Source: Phallusia fumigata (lineage: Eukaryota > Chordata > Ascidiacea > Phlebobranchia > Ascidiidae). Taken from it: a stretch of DNA of 24,044 nucleotides. Position 1 is the first letter of the stretch. Every line of letters starts with the position of its first letter. Made by a program: the position numbers and the translations under genes. Positions 9,345-18,846 of this stretch are shown piece by piece. Below the pieces are notes generated by a model that was given only the letters and a program-made list of their open reading frames with translations, was not told the DNA's origin and did no database searches. The stretch spans positions 1 to 24,044 of the forward strand of contig QXVZ01006936.1 in the NCBI GenBank assembly GCA_008931825.1, given 5' to 3'.

Positions 9345-10070
9345 CAGATAAACAAACCTATTTGCAAATGCCATTATAATCGTTTTTTTTTTGAAAAAAA
9401 ATTTTTGGTTATCCTACTTTTAAAAATATTGTTCCTGTTAGGCTTTTTATGACTTTAAAGGAGTTTCTTGTGAGAACGTTAGCAAAGTTTGCCCATTCTA
9501 ATTATTTTAAAAATACTGAAAACCTGATAAAAAAACAACTATTTAATTTTTTGTATTTCCTGTGTTTAAAGATTGGCTGTTTCTTTGCATTTATTTGGTT
9601 TTTATTAAATCGCGTGCAAACACTACTTAAGGTGCGATAGAAAAAAGTTTAGTTAGTTACAGCTAAGCTGAAAAAGTTTTTATTCCCGACTGTGAAATTG
9701 AATATGCAGAGGCGCTTACAACAGCTGCCTAATTCTTATGATAATGGAATGTAACCTACAACTATTTTAAGCACCAGTTTAATTAAATCTGACTGATTAA
9801 AACGTCGATTTTGAGATGTTTGGAATATATATTATGCCCTCACAACATTTTTTATTTAACCGAACATACGAAGATCCGGCAAAACTGGCTACAACTTTAT
9901 TCGAAAAGATATGACTTCAAAACAAAAAACACAAACACATTTGTAAGCTTTACATTTATGTACAGGTAGTAAGATTCAAAATGACTGATACTTTTTATTT
10001 ACAAATAAATCATATTGTTTTTAATCGACTATGACTTGTTAATATTGCATTCCAGTAAATATAGGAATTT
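9345..10070 (-). repeat. 3' flank of A2, inverted copy of the A3 flank
   Basis: This is the left arm, beyond the gene, of an inverted duplication with the A3 3' flank (16816-17300). Aligned landmarks are gtcgattttg-gatgtttgga, cctcacaa, gatccggcaa, ttattcgaaaa, ggctttttatgact, gtttcttgt and ggttatcctac. All are in the same order relative to each gene. A 63-codon plus-strand frame inside (9449-9640) is a chance frame. The conserved poly(A) signal is at 9896-9901. Confidence 0.75.
9896..9901 (-). terminator. Poly(A) signal candidate of A2
   Basis: AATAAA on the minus strand (TTTATT on plus), about 170 bases after the A2 stop. It is at the homologous place to the AATAAA 3' of A3 (16979-16984), embedded in the shared sequence ttattcgaaaa. 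A second hexamer lies nearer the gene at about 9995. Confidence 0.55.
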
Positions 10071-11105
10071 TCATGGGACTTTTTTGTCGTCAGCTTCCTC
10101 CTGGCGACTGATTATTTCTGACATGCTGATGCTTTGCACTTTGGCATCTTCCTCCCAAGCATTCACCACAACACGCTTCGTAGTCGAATCAGGATTGAAC
10201 ACACCGTTGATGTCTGTATTTTCAGCGGATGGATTGACTTTTCTCTCTTTTCTAATCTGAATCATCTTGAATGGGAACAACCGTTTCTTGTAGTCGGGAA
10301 AAGAAAAAATTGAAGTGAGGACAGTAAAAACGTAATAAACGGTGGCTAAACTGGTGAAAACTGGGTGTGTCATCCACTTATACTTCAATATAAGACGCTT
10401 GGAGAAGGGCAAAATCACCGTAAAAGCAATTGCAGATGTCACACACACTGCACAACATGCAGCACAGCGAATGTAGACAACCTTTGTACCTGTCAAATAT
10501 CTGTAGTACCTTGACAAAGGCAAAAGATAAAGAATCAGAAGCGATACTTGAAATACAATAAGTCCTACAGAACTTGTCTGCATGAAGGGAACGACGGAAA
10601 GTCTTGTCATGCATCTTTTTGTCGGCCAATGTTGCGATGTTGTGATGGCAACAGCGATAAGTTGCAAAAGTGTGAAGAGGGTGATGCCACCAAGGACGAA
10701 TTTGCTCAAAATCTTTGCTCGGTTCACCCACACCTCATTAGAGTGGACAGTCTTGTACACCGAATGCTGGCGAAGCCACAGCGAAAGATACACAAAGTAC
10801 AGTGAAGAATTGGCAAGAGTCAAAGCCGAGCTCACTAGCCAAGTACATATTGTATCGGTAAACTCGCTTATAATTACCTCAATCACGAAAACTAGTGCTG
10901 TCAGAAGCACCAAAGAACTAGAAACCGTGCAAAGTAGGTTGTTGATTTTCAAGCCACCCTGTTTTGCATACAGCTGATACACCAACGAAGCTGTGGTTAT
11001 GTAGACCATGGTAGTGGTCAAAGTTCCGACCAATGTCAACTCAATGAAGGTCGCTTGACCCATAATCGTGGACAGATCTTCAACAGTTGAGGTGTTGTTG
11101 GCCAT
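10071..11105 (-). CDS. 7TM GPCR-like receptor A2
   Basis: Intact single-exon gene of 344 codons. I use the ATG at 11103-11105 (MANNTS), aligned with A1 and A3; the frame extends three codons further only to a GTG. It has a short glycosylatable N-terminus (NNTS), then helices at about 20-46, 56-80, 86-111, 134-155, 171-198, 212-236 and 249-270. Cys87 at the top of TM3 and Cys165 in the second outer loop are placed like the class A GPCR disulfide. The TM3 end carries LRQHSVY instead of DRY. After TM7 comes FSFPDYKKRLFPFK in place of NPxxY plus helix 8. The C-tail (278-344) holds NPDSTTKRVVVNAWEEDAKV and SMSEIISRQEE, with Ser/Thr that could be phosphorylated. I infer a plasma-membrane receptor with unknown ligand, and do not match it to a named family. 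A NAGNAG acceptor (gcagcag) lies 24-27 bases upstream of the ATG. Confidence 0.8.
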   Translation of the reverse strand: MANNTSTVEDLSTIMGQATFIELTLVGTLTTTMVYITTASLVYQLYAKQGGLKINNLLCTVSSSLVLLTALVFVIEVIISEFTDTICTWLVSSALTLANSSLYFVYLSLWLRQHSVYKTVHSNEVWVNRAKILSKFVLGGITLFTLLQLIAVAITTSQHWPTKRCMTRLSVVPFMQTSSVGLIVFQVSLLILYLLPLSRYYRYLTGTKVVYIRCAACCAVCVTSAIAFTVILPFSKRLILKYKWMTHPVFTSLATVYYVFTVLTSIFSFPDYKKRLFPFKMIQIRKERKVNPSAENTDINGVFNPDSTTKRVVVNAWEEDAKVQSISMSEIISRQEEADDKKVP

Positions 11106-11820
11106 GCTTGTCACACCGTGTCTAGTAATCTGCTGCGTTAAGAAATGTTGTCATGTATTCTAAAATTAGAATGTGGAGTTGGGTAATTTTATTTTTTCCT
11201 CAGCAGTTTAATTTCATTTTTTCCTCAATTTTTAATTAGGTTGGTGCGAGTTGCCTACAGTTTCTGTTTCCCAAAAATCTTTTTGCTTTTGTCTTTGGGT
11301 AGTTCTATTTGACAGTCATTTTGGTTGTATTTAGTTTTACAATGCCTTATGTTATTTTCTAAAGTCCAGAGGTTAATTAGAACCACAGGCATACGAGATT
11401 TTTCCATCTTGCCCATAGCGCACCCAAAACGTATTTAATTGTGGTGTAAACACGGTTACCCATTTCTACTTGTTTTTCCTCTCTGCGCTCTGTGTAACAC
11501 CTAACGTTGCCCGGCTGCTCCCTGTTGGCTAGTTGTTTTGTCGCCAAGCTGAAAAAAATGAGTAAAAAATATTCCGAAAATATAGCTAAATCTGTAGCTG
11601 TAATATTCGCCATCCCTACGATTGAGCCTTCACTATTTTCGCACTTTTTAAAAGGTTTTACGCTGTGCAGTTTTTCTAAACATTAGCTTCCTTTCGAACT
11701 TTGGCCTCTTTGTCGCCCTCTGAATAAGTTAAACTTTATATCGAAGCACTCTCGCACGATCTAAACTGTTGTGCGTTCATCTCTGTGTGCAACACGCTTA
11801 ATAAGCTCTTTCCAATAATA
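11106..11820. other. Upstream region of A2
   Basis: No gene is seen. It holds the acceptor-like site just before A2 (AG at 11133-11134 or 11130-11131 on the minus strand) and pyrimidine-rich DNA. Patchy similarity to the A4 upstream region suggests a co-duplicated promoter or outron. The 78-codon minus frame at 11377-11613 is not supported. Confidence 0.4.
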
Positions 11821-12060
11821 TTTTATACATGAGTCGGGTACATGTTGCGGTTAAACAGGTTTACACTGTGTAACACTAGTAAAATAAACAGTAATTGAGC
11901 TTGGTAATTTAACGTGACCATATGGAATATTTTTAAAATTCGCGCGACAGGATTAGTTCCCTTTTTAATTGCTGTTGAGCATCTGGTCCAACACCGGTAT
12001 CTGTTTCAATGACGTTACGTTATTTCAACTCGTTTCAACTGTTTTACTGTGACGTATACT
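11821..12060 (+). repeat. Family-flank repeat R3
   Basis: Copy of the R1 block: ttttatacatgag, ggttaaacaggtttacactg, gtgtaacac, ggtaatttaacgtgaccata, tggaatattttt, gagcatctggtcc and tttacgttatttcaac-like sequence. The inner inverted pair is GACCATATGG against gCATcTGGTC. It lies about 750 bp upstream of the A2 ATG, in the same orientation as R1 and R2. Confidence 0.65.
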
Positions 12061-13190
12061 TATAAAGATAATAAAAACAGGCAACACAAACATATCTGAA
12101 ATATCATGGATGAAATATCATGGATTTAACATGGATGAAACACACTAGAGATATTATACGAAAACCATCAGTGGTCCATTGAAAGGGATTCAACCAAAAT
12201 ATTGATCGGTGTGATCCATTTGGTACGTTAAGTTTCTTGAATCCCCAAAATCACTTTCCACCACATTGAGTTTAGGATAAACTAACGTTGGGAAAATCTA
12301 CAACGGGTTGCGAATTAAACAGTGAAGTTTATCGTCGTTGGTAAAAGATAACGTTTGGCCACACCCTCAAACCACACCCCTCACCTTCTCACAAACAAAT
12401 CCGAATCCAAGTGCGTTATAATAGGGGAGTCCAGATGGTGAACCAATCACTATAACTCCTTGCAGTGACACTGTCAATTTCATCAGATATGGATGCTATT
12501 AAGGAATTTCTGCGACACAACAGCTGTAAAGTGATGATCAACAAGTTGTGATGCGCTTAAGTTTCGGTTGTCTGAAACATTTAACTCAAACTAAGCTTTT
12601 TAACGTGAAAACTGCCTTTCGCAAGTGGGTAAACTGCTGACCTGGTAAAACACACGCGGTAAACAAAATGGGCAGTTTACAAAATACTAGTCAAGATTTC
12701 AGCAAAGTGTTGATTTTATTTAATGGCTTATGTAACTTTCGGAGATTCAACTGACGAGTTTAATTGCATCAACAACAATAAATTTTCACCTAAGCGACGA
12801 CGATTTGTTTCTGTTGGCTTTAACCGTTTAAGATCGATTTGTTTCTCCACTATTAAAATCTATCCCTTTGAGGTTTGCCCCGTGAAACATTGCCTAACGA
12901 AGCTAGAAACATCGGCACAATGTTGTAGAAATTTTAGGACGGTCGTGTTATCTTGCCGCCATATTTTATAGACTTACACATATTATTTTACTGTTTTGAC
13001 ATATATTTTCAGTGTTAGATTTGTTGTATAGCCAAAGAGGTTTAGATCTGTGGTTCTTGAGCTGGTTCGATCGAAACACCTTGAAAGTAGGATTGAAACC
13101 CCGGGGCCTTGATGTACATCCTTGATACAGCCAACTAACGTTTAAAGTTTTTGCGTTTAAGCAAGGATAGCCGTGCATTGATACAGTCAT
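12061..13190. other. Intergenic, no supported gene
   Basis: AT-rich DNA. It includes a 14-bp tandem duplication (gaaatatcatggat at 12098-12111 and 12112-12125) and a C-rich stretch near 12360-12395. An acceptor-like ccttgcag near 12465 precedes a short ATG frame at about 12489 (MDAIKEFLRHNS with a GTAAAG donor), which could be a small exon but stands alone. An 82-codon plus frame (12723-12971) and a 74-codon minus frame (12966-13190) have no coding signature I trust. Confidence 0.4.
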
Positions 13191-13243
13191 CGAATGGCAC
13201 GGTACGCCGTTCGCAACGATGTCATGATACGCTCAGTTCAGTG

Positions 13244-13297
13244 CGTACCCAACCGTACTGCCACTGTTGTTCCACGTTGGCAGTCCGGTGCGGTACG
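13244..13297. repeat. Imperfect 20-bp hairpin
   Basis: The arm 13244-13263 pairs with 13278-13297 at 17 of 20 positions, around a 14-base loop. Core pairs are CGTACC/GGTACG, ACCG/CGGT and ACTGCCA/TGGCAGT. A related GGTACG occurs at 13201-13206. This could be a transposon end, a miRNA-like precursor or a degraded palindromic element. Confidence 0.6.
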
Positions 13298-13614
13298 TAG
13301 CAAATATCGTCAAAAGGTGCGGTGATTTACATAAAAGAAGAACAGAACAGCACATCAACCAGACGTAACGTCATTAAATCTGTATTTGGTTCATTTCGTT
13401 TCATACCTTATTCCGATTCGTTTTAATCTTACTATAACAATTGGTGCCTTTTTTGTTGTACCTTGTGTAACTTATTGGCGTTCGACGAAATTTTGGAAAA
13501 AATCGTAAGGATTCAGCGTGATGAAAATAGTTTAGAGTCAATAATCTTGATCGTCATGTAGTCTGGCGTTAAAATAAGCACCAAATTCAGGCAAAAGGCC
13601 CTTCCTAACAAACA
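13298..13614. other. Intergenic, nothing recognised
   Basis: AT-rich non-coding sequence between the hairpin and repeat R4. Confidence 0.4.
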
Positions 13615-13870
13615 CCATTCAGTGTTGGGTTATGTTTGGGTTGAACGGGTACACATTGTGTAACTCCAGTAACCAGACACCAATTGGAGCCCGATAATTT
13701 TGCATGACCATATGGAATATTTTGATAATTCACGTGCATTTCCTATTTAGCTAGGATACGGCATATGGTTAAGTTAAAGCATCTGGCCCCAACCGTTGTT
13801 TGTTTTAATGGTCACTTTACGTTATTTCAACCTCTTTTACCGTAACCTTAATCCAATGCATGATAAAAGC
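13615..13870 (+). repeat. Family-flank repeat R4
   Basis: Copy of the R1 block, with ggttgaacgggtacacattg, gtgtaactc, tgcatgaccatatggaata, ttttgataattcacg, ggcatatggtt and ttacgttatttcaacctctt. It is most similar to R3 at its right end (ttacgttatttcaac and a gataaaa(g/a)caggca motif). Unlike R1-R3, no gene or fragment of the 7TM family lies at the expected position on its left, so this is an orphan flank. Confidence 0.6.
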
Positions 13871-15114
13871 AGGCAGTCGAAGCAGATGGGTACAAAAAAA
13901 CATTTTGCAGCTGATATCGTGACGTAACAGCTGCGGAAGTGTTAACATAGAAACTAGTGATGCGGTCAAGTTCCTTTTTCCCAAACGTGCCCGTCAAATA
14001 TGCCCATTTGGTAAGGTATAAATTTGACCTGAACTTTCTCAATTTGCCTTAAACGTTGAACGTTTTAATGTAAAAAAATTACTTTTCGAAAGTTTCATCA
14101 ACTAACCAATTAAAACGCAAGCAGTATGGTATGAGCAGCCCTTAAAACGTTAGTGTTTATTTCAACTCATATTTTTTTAGATACACAAGACGCGGACTTC
14201 GGAGAAACTTAAATTAAAACGTTTGTTTTCACTACATACATTTGTATTCTCTGACAGTTACGTTTTTAATTGAACCATTCTTTGTGTGTCGGAGTCTTAA
14301 GTTTGTTTGCAGCAGCCACATTTAATTCTCACCTCAAACTAAACCACATAGGTTCGACCAGAGCATTTAATGGTTCGTTTATGTGATATCAAAGCTGTTA
14401 GCTAAGTTAACTCCGATTAAAATTTACTAACAAGCTATAGGGGATCTCAACGTTGTTATTTTGAAAGAAATATACTTTTATTGTGTCATTTTACCAACTC
14501 AAATATACTTTGATTGTTTGAATCCCATCGCAGGCTAGATTTTTGTAGTCCACGCCTTGCTGAATAGAAATGCTTGGAAGTCCAACTACGATTCGGTATA
14601 ACGCCTTATGCCTACTGTGTTTTATATATTTATTGTGTAACGCTATGTGGTGTATTCTTGCTTTGTACGAGCGGTCCGGCGTTGGAACATAATTTAGGCA
14701 GGGTTTATTTCACTTACGATATGAAGCGTTCTAGGCCAGAGTCTCAACCTGTTTCATACAACGCAAGAAAATCAATAACGTATCGCTACTGTGACCCATG
14801 ATTAAGCGTGTTGACAGCTGAGAGTGGTGTGTTAAACGTGCCAAAGGTTTTATAGGAATATACTTTAAATAAACATTTTGCCGAACCATACTTTGGTCAT
14901 GTAAGGTTTGTTTCAAAGGATTCGATGACATAAAAGGCTTCATAACAATTGGCTGCACACATCTTCGTAACGCGCTTTGGGTAGCTATGTGTTAACATGA
15001 GCCAGTCTGGCTATGACCTATTTAATTATTAAAACATATGCATATGTTACGACAATCACTGAGCCCTGATCGCAAAACAGAACAGCAAGTGGGGAAAATA
15101 AGCCTAAAATTTAT
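13871..15114. other. Intergenic, no supported gene
   Basis: AT-rich. Short frames on both strands (13848-14042 minus, 14574-14801 plus, 14731-14958 minus) lack homology or splice support that I can see. No RNA gene is recognised. Confidence 0.4.
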
Positions 15115-15215
15115 TGGGTTTAAATGACGTGCAACACCGGGTTAGATTTCACGTCTTCAACCTATTTACCCGTAACATAAAACCAATGCAGCACGACAAA
15201 TACATGCCATACAAA
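15115..15215 (+). repeat. Degenerate family-flank repeat R5
   Basis: Only the right part of the block is recognisable: caacaccgggtt, ttcaacctatttacccgtaa and aaccaatgcagcacgacaaa, comparable with R4 ttcaacctcttttaccgtaa and atccaatgcatgataaaa. It has the same orientation as R1-R4 although the neighbouring gene A3 is inverted. Confidence 0.4.
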
Positions 15216-15777
15216 TGTATACAACGTCAACCTCAAATAGTTTATCAGAAGAGAAACGTACTTTACTAGGCATAGCTCGGCGGTGAGAATACTAAAGAAC
15301 ACACAAAAGAAAGATTTTTCGGGTTTGGTAATTAAGTGTATTTAGGGGCTGGTAAAATAAAGGAGTCTATGGTAGTAATTTGGTATTTGTAGAGACTGAC
15401 TAGGAATCAAACTATTGTTCAGAAAAGCGCAAAATTGTCAGCAGCCTTATATTCGGCAAGCTCGAAATTTCACTTTCGCCTCAAGAAGCTTAAGCGGCAC
15501 TGGTACCATCTAATGAAACTCGGTGGGTCAGACCCAACTAACCTTCCCTTGCCAAAAAATATCACAAAACGCTTTGACGGGAATTTAAAATAGCGAGCAG
15601 TTCGACGAGGACTTATCAAAAGCTGTAAACTTATATTGCCGATCTGCCTCCTGATGACTGTTTAGGAAAGTGGGGTATTAAAAATACTAATGTGTAGTTG
15701 TTTAGGATCATCTTTGCAAATTAGAAACAAAGTAAAACAACTTTGGGCAGTAGGTCATTGAGCGAAGTGCAACAAAC
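15216..15777. other. Upstream region of A3
   Basis: No gene is seen. The sequence ctttgggcag, 28-30 bases before the A3 ATG, is acceptor-like and precedes a short leader ending in caacaaac, directly comparable to the other copies. The rest is presumed promoter or outron. Confidence 0.4.
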
Positions 15778-16815
15778 ATGACAAACAATACCTCAGCTGT
15801 TGCAGACGTATCCGTGGATGTGAGTCAATCGACCTTTGTTGAATGGATGCTGGTCGGATTTGCGATAACTGTTTTGTGCTATCTAACTTCGGCTTCCTTT
15901 GTGTATCAGCTGCACTCAAAACAGCGAGGCTTGAAACTCAACAACCAACTTTGCACGATGGCCAGTGTCTTAATGCTACTCGCAATTTCCACTTTGGTGG
16001 TTGAAATTGTCGTAAAGAAGCTCACCGCTACGATATGTACCTGGATAACAAACATTGGCCTGTGTTCAGGCATTATTTCACAGTATCTTGTATATCTTTC
16101 GCTCTGGCTTCGCCAGCATTCAGTGTACAAGACCGTTCATTCCAACAAGGTTTGGGTGAAACGAGCAAAGATTTTGAGCAAATTCGTCCTCGGTGGCATC
16201 ACACTGTTCAAATTGTTGCAAGTTGGATCTGTTCTCATCACAAAATCAGAGTACTGGCCGGGAGAGAAATGCATCACAAAAATGGTGGTGATTACCTTTA
16301 TTATGACAAGTACAGGAGGACTCGTTCTATTTGAAATAGCGCTTTTGATTCTACATTTGTTGCCTCTGTCAAAGTATTACAGATATTTAACAGGTACAAA
16401 AGTTGTCTACGTTCGTTGTGCTTCGTGCACTGCAGTGTGTGTGACATCGGCGATTTTTATTTCGTCATATCTGCCGTTCTCCAAGTCCATAATATTCAAA
16501 TATGAATGGATAACACATCCAGTTTTTGCAACTTTTTGTTATTCCTATTACGTGATCTGTGTCCTTACTCTGATGATGTCATTTTCTGATTACAAGAAAC
16601 GGCTGTTCCCGTTCAAGATGATTCAGATTAGAAAAGAGAGAAAAGTGAATCCATCCGCCGAGAACATAGACATCAACGGTGTGTTCAATCCTGATTCGAC
16701 TACGAAGCGAGTTGTGGTAAACGCTTGGGAGGAAGATGCCAAAGTGGAGAGAATCAGCATGTCGGAAATAATTAGTCGCCAGGAGGAGGAAGCCGACGAC
16801 ACAAAAGTCCCATGA
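15778..16815 (+). CDS. 7TM GPCR-like receptor A3
   Basis: Intact single-exon gene of 345 codons in the opposite orientation to A1 and A2. The start (MTNNTS) aligns with the others. It has the same seven-helix plan as A2, with Cys87 and Cys165 conserved, LRQHSVYKTVHSNKVWVKRA after TM3, TGTKVVYVRC entering TM6, and SDYKKRLFPFK after TM7. The C-tail matches A2 almost residue for residue (one extra Glu near the end). The outer half differs strongly: TM2, outer loop 1, early TM3 (IGLCSGIISQYLV versus SALTLANSSLYFV), TM5 and TM7. Inner loops and tail constant with outer parts variable is what a diversifying receptor family would show. Ligand and coupling are unknown. At nucleotide level, the tail and the first bases past the stop are almost identical to A2, suggesting recent duplication or gene conversion there. 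Confidence 0.8.
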   Translation: MTNNTSAVADVSVDVSQSTFVEWMLVGFAITVLCYLTSASFVYQLHSKQRGLKLNNQLCTMASVLMLLAISTLVVEIVVKKLTATICTWITNIGLCSGIISQYLVYLSLWLRQHSVYKTVHSNKVWVKRAKILSKFVLGGITLFKLLQVGSVLITKSEYWPGEKCITKMVVITFIMTSTGGLVLFEIALLILHLLPLSKYYRYLTGTKVVYVRCASCTAVCVTSAIFISSYLPFSKSIIFKYEWITHPVFATFCYSYYVICVLTLMMSFSDYKKRLFPFKMIQIRKERKVNPSAENIDINGVFNPDSTTKRVVVNAWEEDAKVERISMSEIISRQEEEADDTKVP

Positions 16816-17300
16816 AAATTCCTGTATTTACTGGAATGCAATATTAATAAGCCATTGTCGATTGAAAACAACATGTTTTTTTGTAATTATTGTACATAAA
16901 GTATCAGTGTACATAAATGTTAAACTTGCGTGTGTATTTGTGTTTTGTTTGTTTGTAAGCTTATGTCATATATTTTCGAATAAACATGAAGTCAGTGTTG
17001 CCGGATCTTGAAATGTTCGGTTTAATAGGAAAGAATAACTTGTGAGGTCATAATGTTTATTCCAAACATCCCAAAATCGACCTAACTAAACTTTCGTTGT
17101 AAGAAATACAAAAAATAAATGGATGTTTTTGACCAGTTTTCTAGTATTTATAAAGTAATCCAAGGGGTAAACTTTACAAACGTGCTTACAAGAAACTTCT
17201 TCTCAGTCATAAAAAGCCTAACCTTAGCAAAAAAGGGAACATTTTTTTAAGGTAGGATAACTAACAAACCCTTTTCCAAAACAAAAACCTATACATATTC
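16816..17300 (+). repeat. 3' flank of A3, inverted copy of the A2 flank
   Basis: Right arm of the inverted duplication described at 9345-10070. It begins immediately after the stop (aaaattcctgtatttactgg versus the A2 equivalent) and fades near 17300. It has the shared gaataaa poly(A) signal. Confidence 0.75.
16979..16984 (+). terminator. Poly(A) signal of A3
   Basis: AATAAA about 165 bases after the stop, at the same place relative to the gene as the A2 signal, inside conserved ttttcgaataaa. Confidence 0.6.
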
Positions 17301-17852
17301 TACAATTAATTGCCTAAAAAAACACCAGGATTTTAAATATTTTACAATTCTGTGTTTTTGTAGACTTCACTTTTTATATGACAGCTAGATTATTTGTTAA
17401 ATAAACACTACTACTCCCTTCACAATCGTGTTTTGGAGTGACAAAAGGTGTGATTGTTTAAATTATTCTTTCCTCATTTGCAAGTTTAGGAGATTGCAGT
17501 TTCAGATACGTCTACAGGAATACTTAAGTTATGAAGGCCCCAAAGGTCAAAAACCAATATTCTGAAAGCATTTACAGTTTACCCAAAATCTACTCGGACA
17601 AGACGATAACACACTGTAGCAGCCTGACCTCGTGCTGCTGCCCTTCGATTCAATGCATAACTGAGTTTATCAAATGCTTGAATGCCAAAACCGTTTATTT
17701 TTGAGCCGCTGGCTTCGGAAACACACATTTTTTGCGAGGCTTGTATTCGAGCTGCGCCACAGGAGGGCGCTATGGCACAGTGCACGTCCAAAAAGCGGAT
17801 GAGCGATAGAGAAAATGTACGAACGCGGTAACGGTCGGGGCGACATCCCTGA
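17301..17852. other. Intergenic, GC-richer to the right
   Basis: No gene is accepted. A 159-codon minus frame (17579-18058) starts at TTG, has low-complexity Cys/Ser/Arg content and lies partly in a sequence with many palindromes; I treat it as chance. Near 17757 ccacaggagggcgctatgg resembles a vertebrate CTCF site. Confidence 0.4.
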
Positions 17853-17973
17853 CCGGATTGTCCGAAATAATTAGTCAAAGTTTTGTGCCACCGAGCGCCA
17901 CAGTCAACGCGTGAACTTTTAAAACGATCACAAACACACAAGGACAAAAGAAAACAAATTATCACATGCGTTA

Positions 17974-18032
17974 ACGTCACTATAGGTTGTGACGTAGGTA
18001 GTAACGCAACAGCAGCGTTAACGCTGACGTCA
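17974..18032. promoter_or_regulatory. Cluster of palindromes with a CRE
   Basis: Within 59 bases there are three dyads: ACGTCAC-N8-GTGACGT (17974-17995), the perfect 12-bp palindrome AGCGTTAACGCT (18014-18025) and a full CRE TGACGTCA (18025-18032). This looks like a CREB/ATF-type binding cluster, perhaps a promoter or enhancer; no target gene can be assigned. The same cluster appears 545 bases to the right through the assembly duplication. Confidence 0.45.
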
Positions 18033-18846
18033 CAACACAGAGCGCAGCAACCGTCCAATGCCTTTTTTTGTCGATTTGAACTGAATAGGAATGTACGATG
18101 CTCATCACGAAGTTATCACGTCATCATAGAGATATTATCGTGATGTATTTATTTCACACAGCACGGTTGTTTTGCAATGGACCCTCCAAATAATCATATG
18201 AAGCTATCATATGACATAGATTCACGCCGTGATCTCCAACTCGGAAATGCGCGAACTACTCCCTGCAAATGAAAAAAATCATTTAATGATATCAGTCGGG
18301 GTTTATTCACCAACGCAGACCAATTATAGCATAAATGTAAGCTGTAAACCTTAAAACCAAATAGAAACAACTAAAACTGACAAGACAGATTGTGCANCCG
18401 GATTGTCCGAAATAATTAGTCAAAGTTTTGTGCCACCGAGCGCCACAGTCAACGCGTGAACTTTTAAAACGATCACAAACACACAAGGACAAAAGAAAAC
18501 AAATTATCACATGCGTTAACGTCACTATAGGTTGTGACGTAGGTAGTAACGCAACAGCAGCGTTAACGCTGACGTCACAACACAGAGCGCAGCAACCGTC
18601 CAATGCCTTTTTTTGTCGATTTGAACTGAATAGGAATGTACGATGCTCATCACGAAGTTATCACGTCATCATAGAGATATTATCGTGATGTATTTATTTC
18701 ACACAGCACGGTTGTTTTGCAATGGACCCTCCAAATAATCATATGAAGCTATCATATGACATAGATTCACGCCGTGATCTCCAACTCGGAAATGCGCGAA
18801 CTACTCCCTGCAAATGAAAAAAATCATTTAATGATATCAGTCGGGG

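Noticed and set aside
9449-9640. 63-codon plus frame
   Set aside because: Lies in the co-duplicated 3' flank of A2; not kept as a frame in the A3 flank.
10548-10977. Plus-strand frames inside A2 (85 and 131 codons)
   Set aside because: Antisense to the intact receptor gene; similar shadows occur in A3.
12465-12560. Possible small first exon (MDAIKEFLRHNS, donor GTAAAG)
   Set aside because: Good acceptor and donor but no partner exon found downstream, so a gene cannot be supported.
13040-13110. tRNA-like T-arm sequence (ggtttcaatcc on minus)
   Set aside because: No acceptor stem, D-arm or anticodon arm can be built around it.
17579-18058. 159-codon minus-strand frame
   Set aside because: Begins at TTG, not ATG, has no recognisable domain, lies in palindrome-rich DNA, and its truncated version in the duplicate copy is an assembly artefact.
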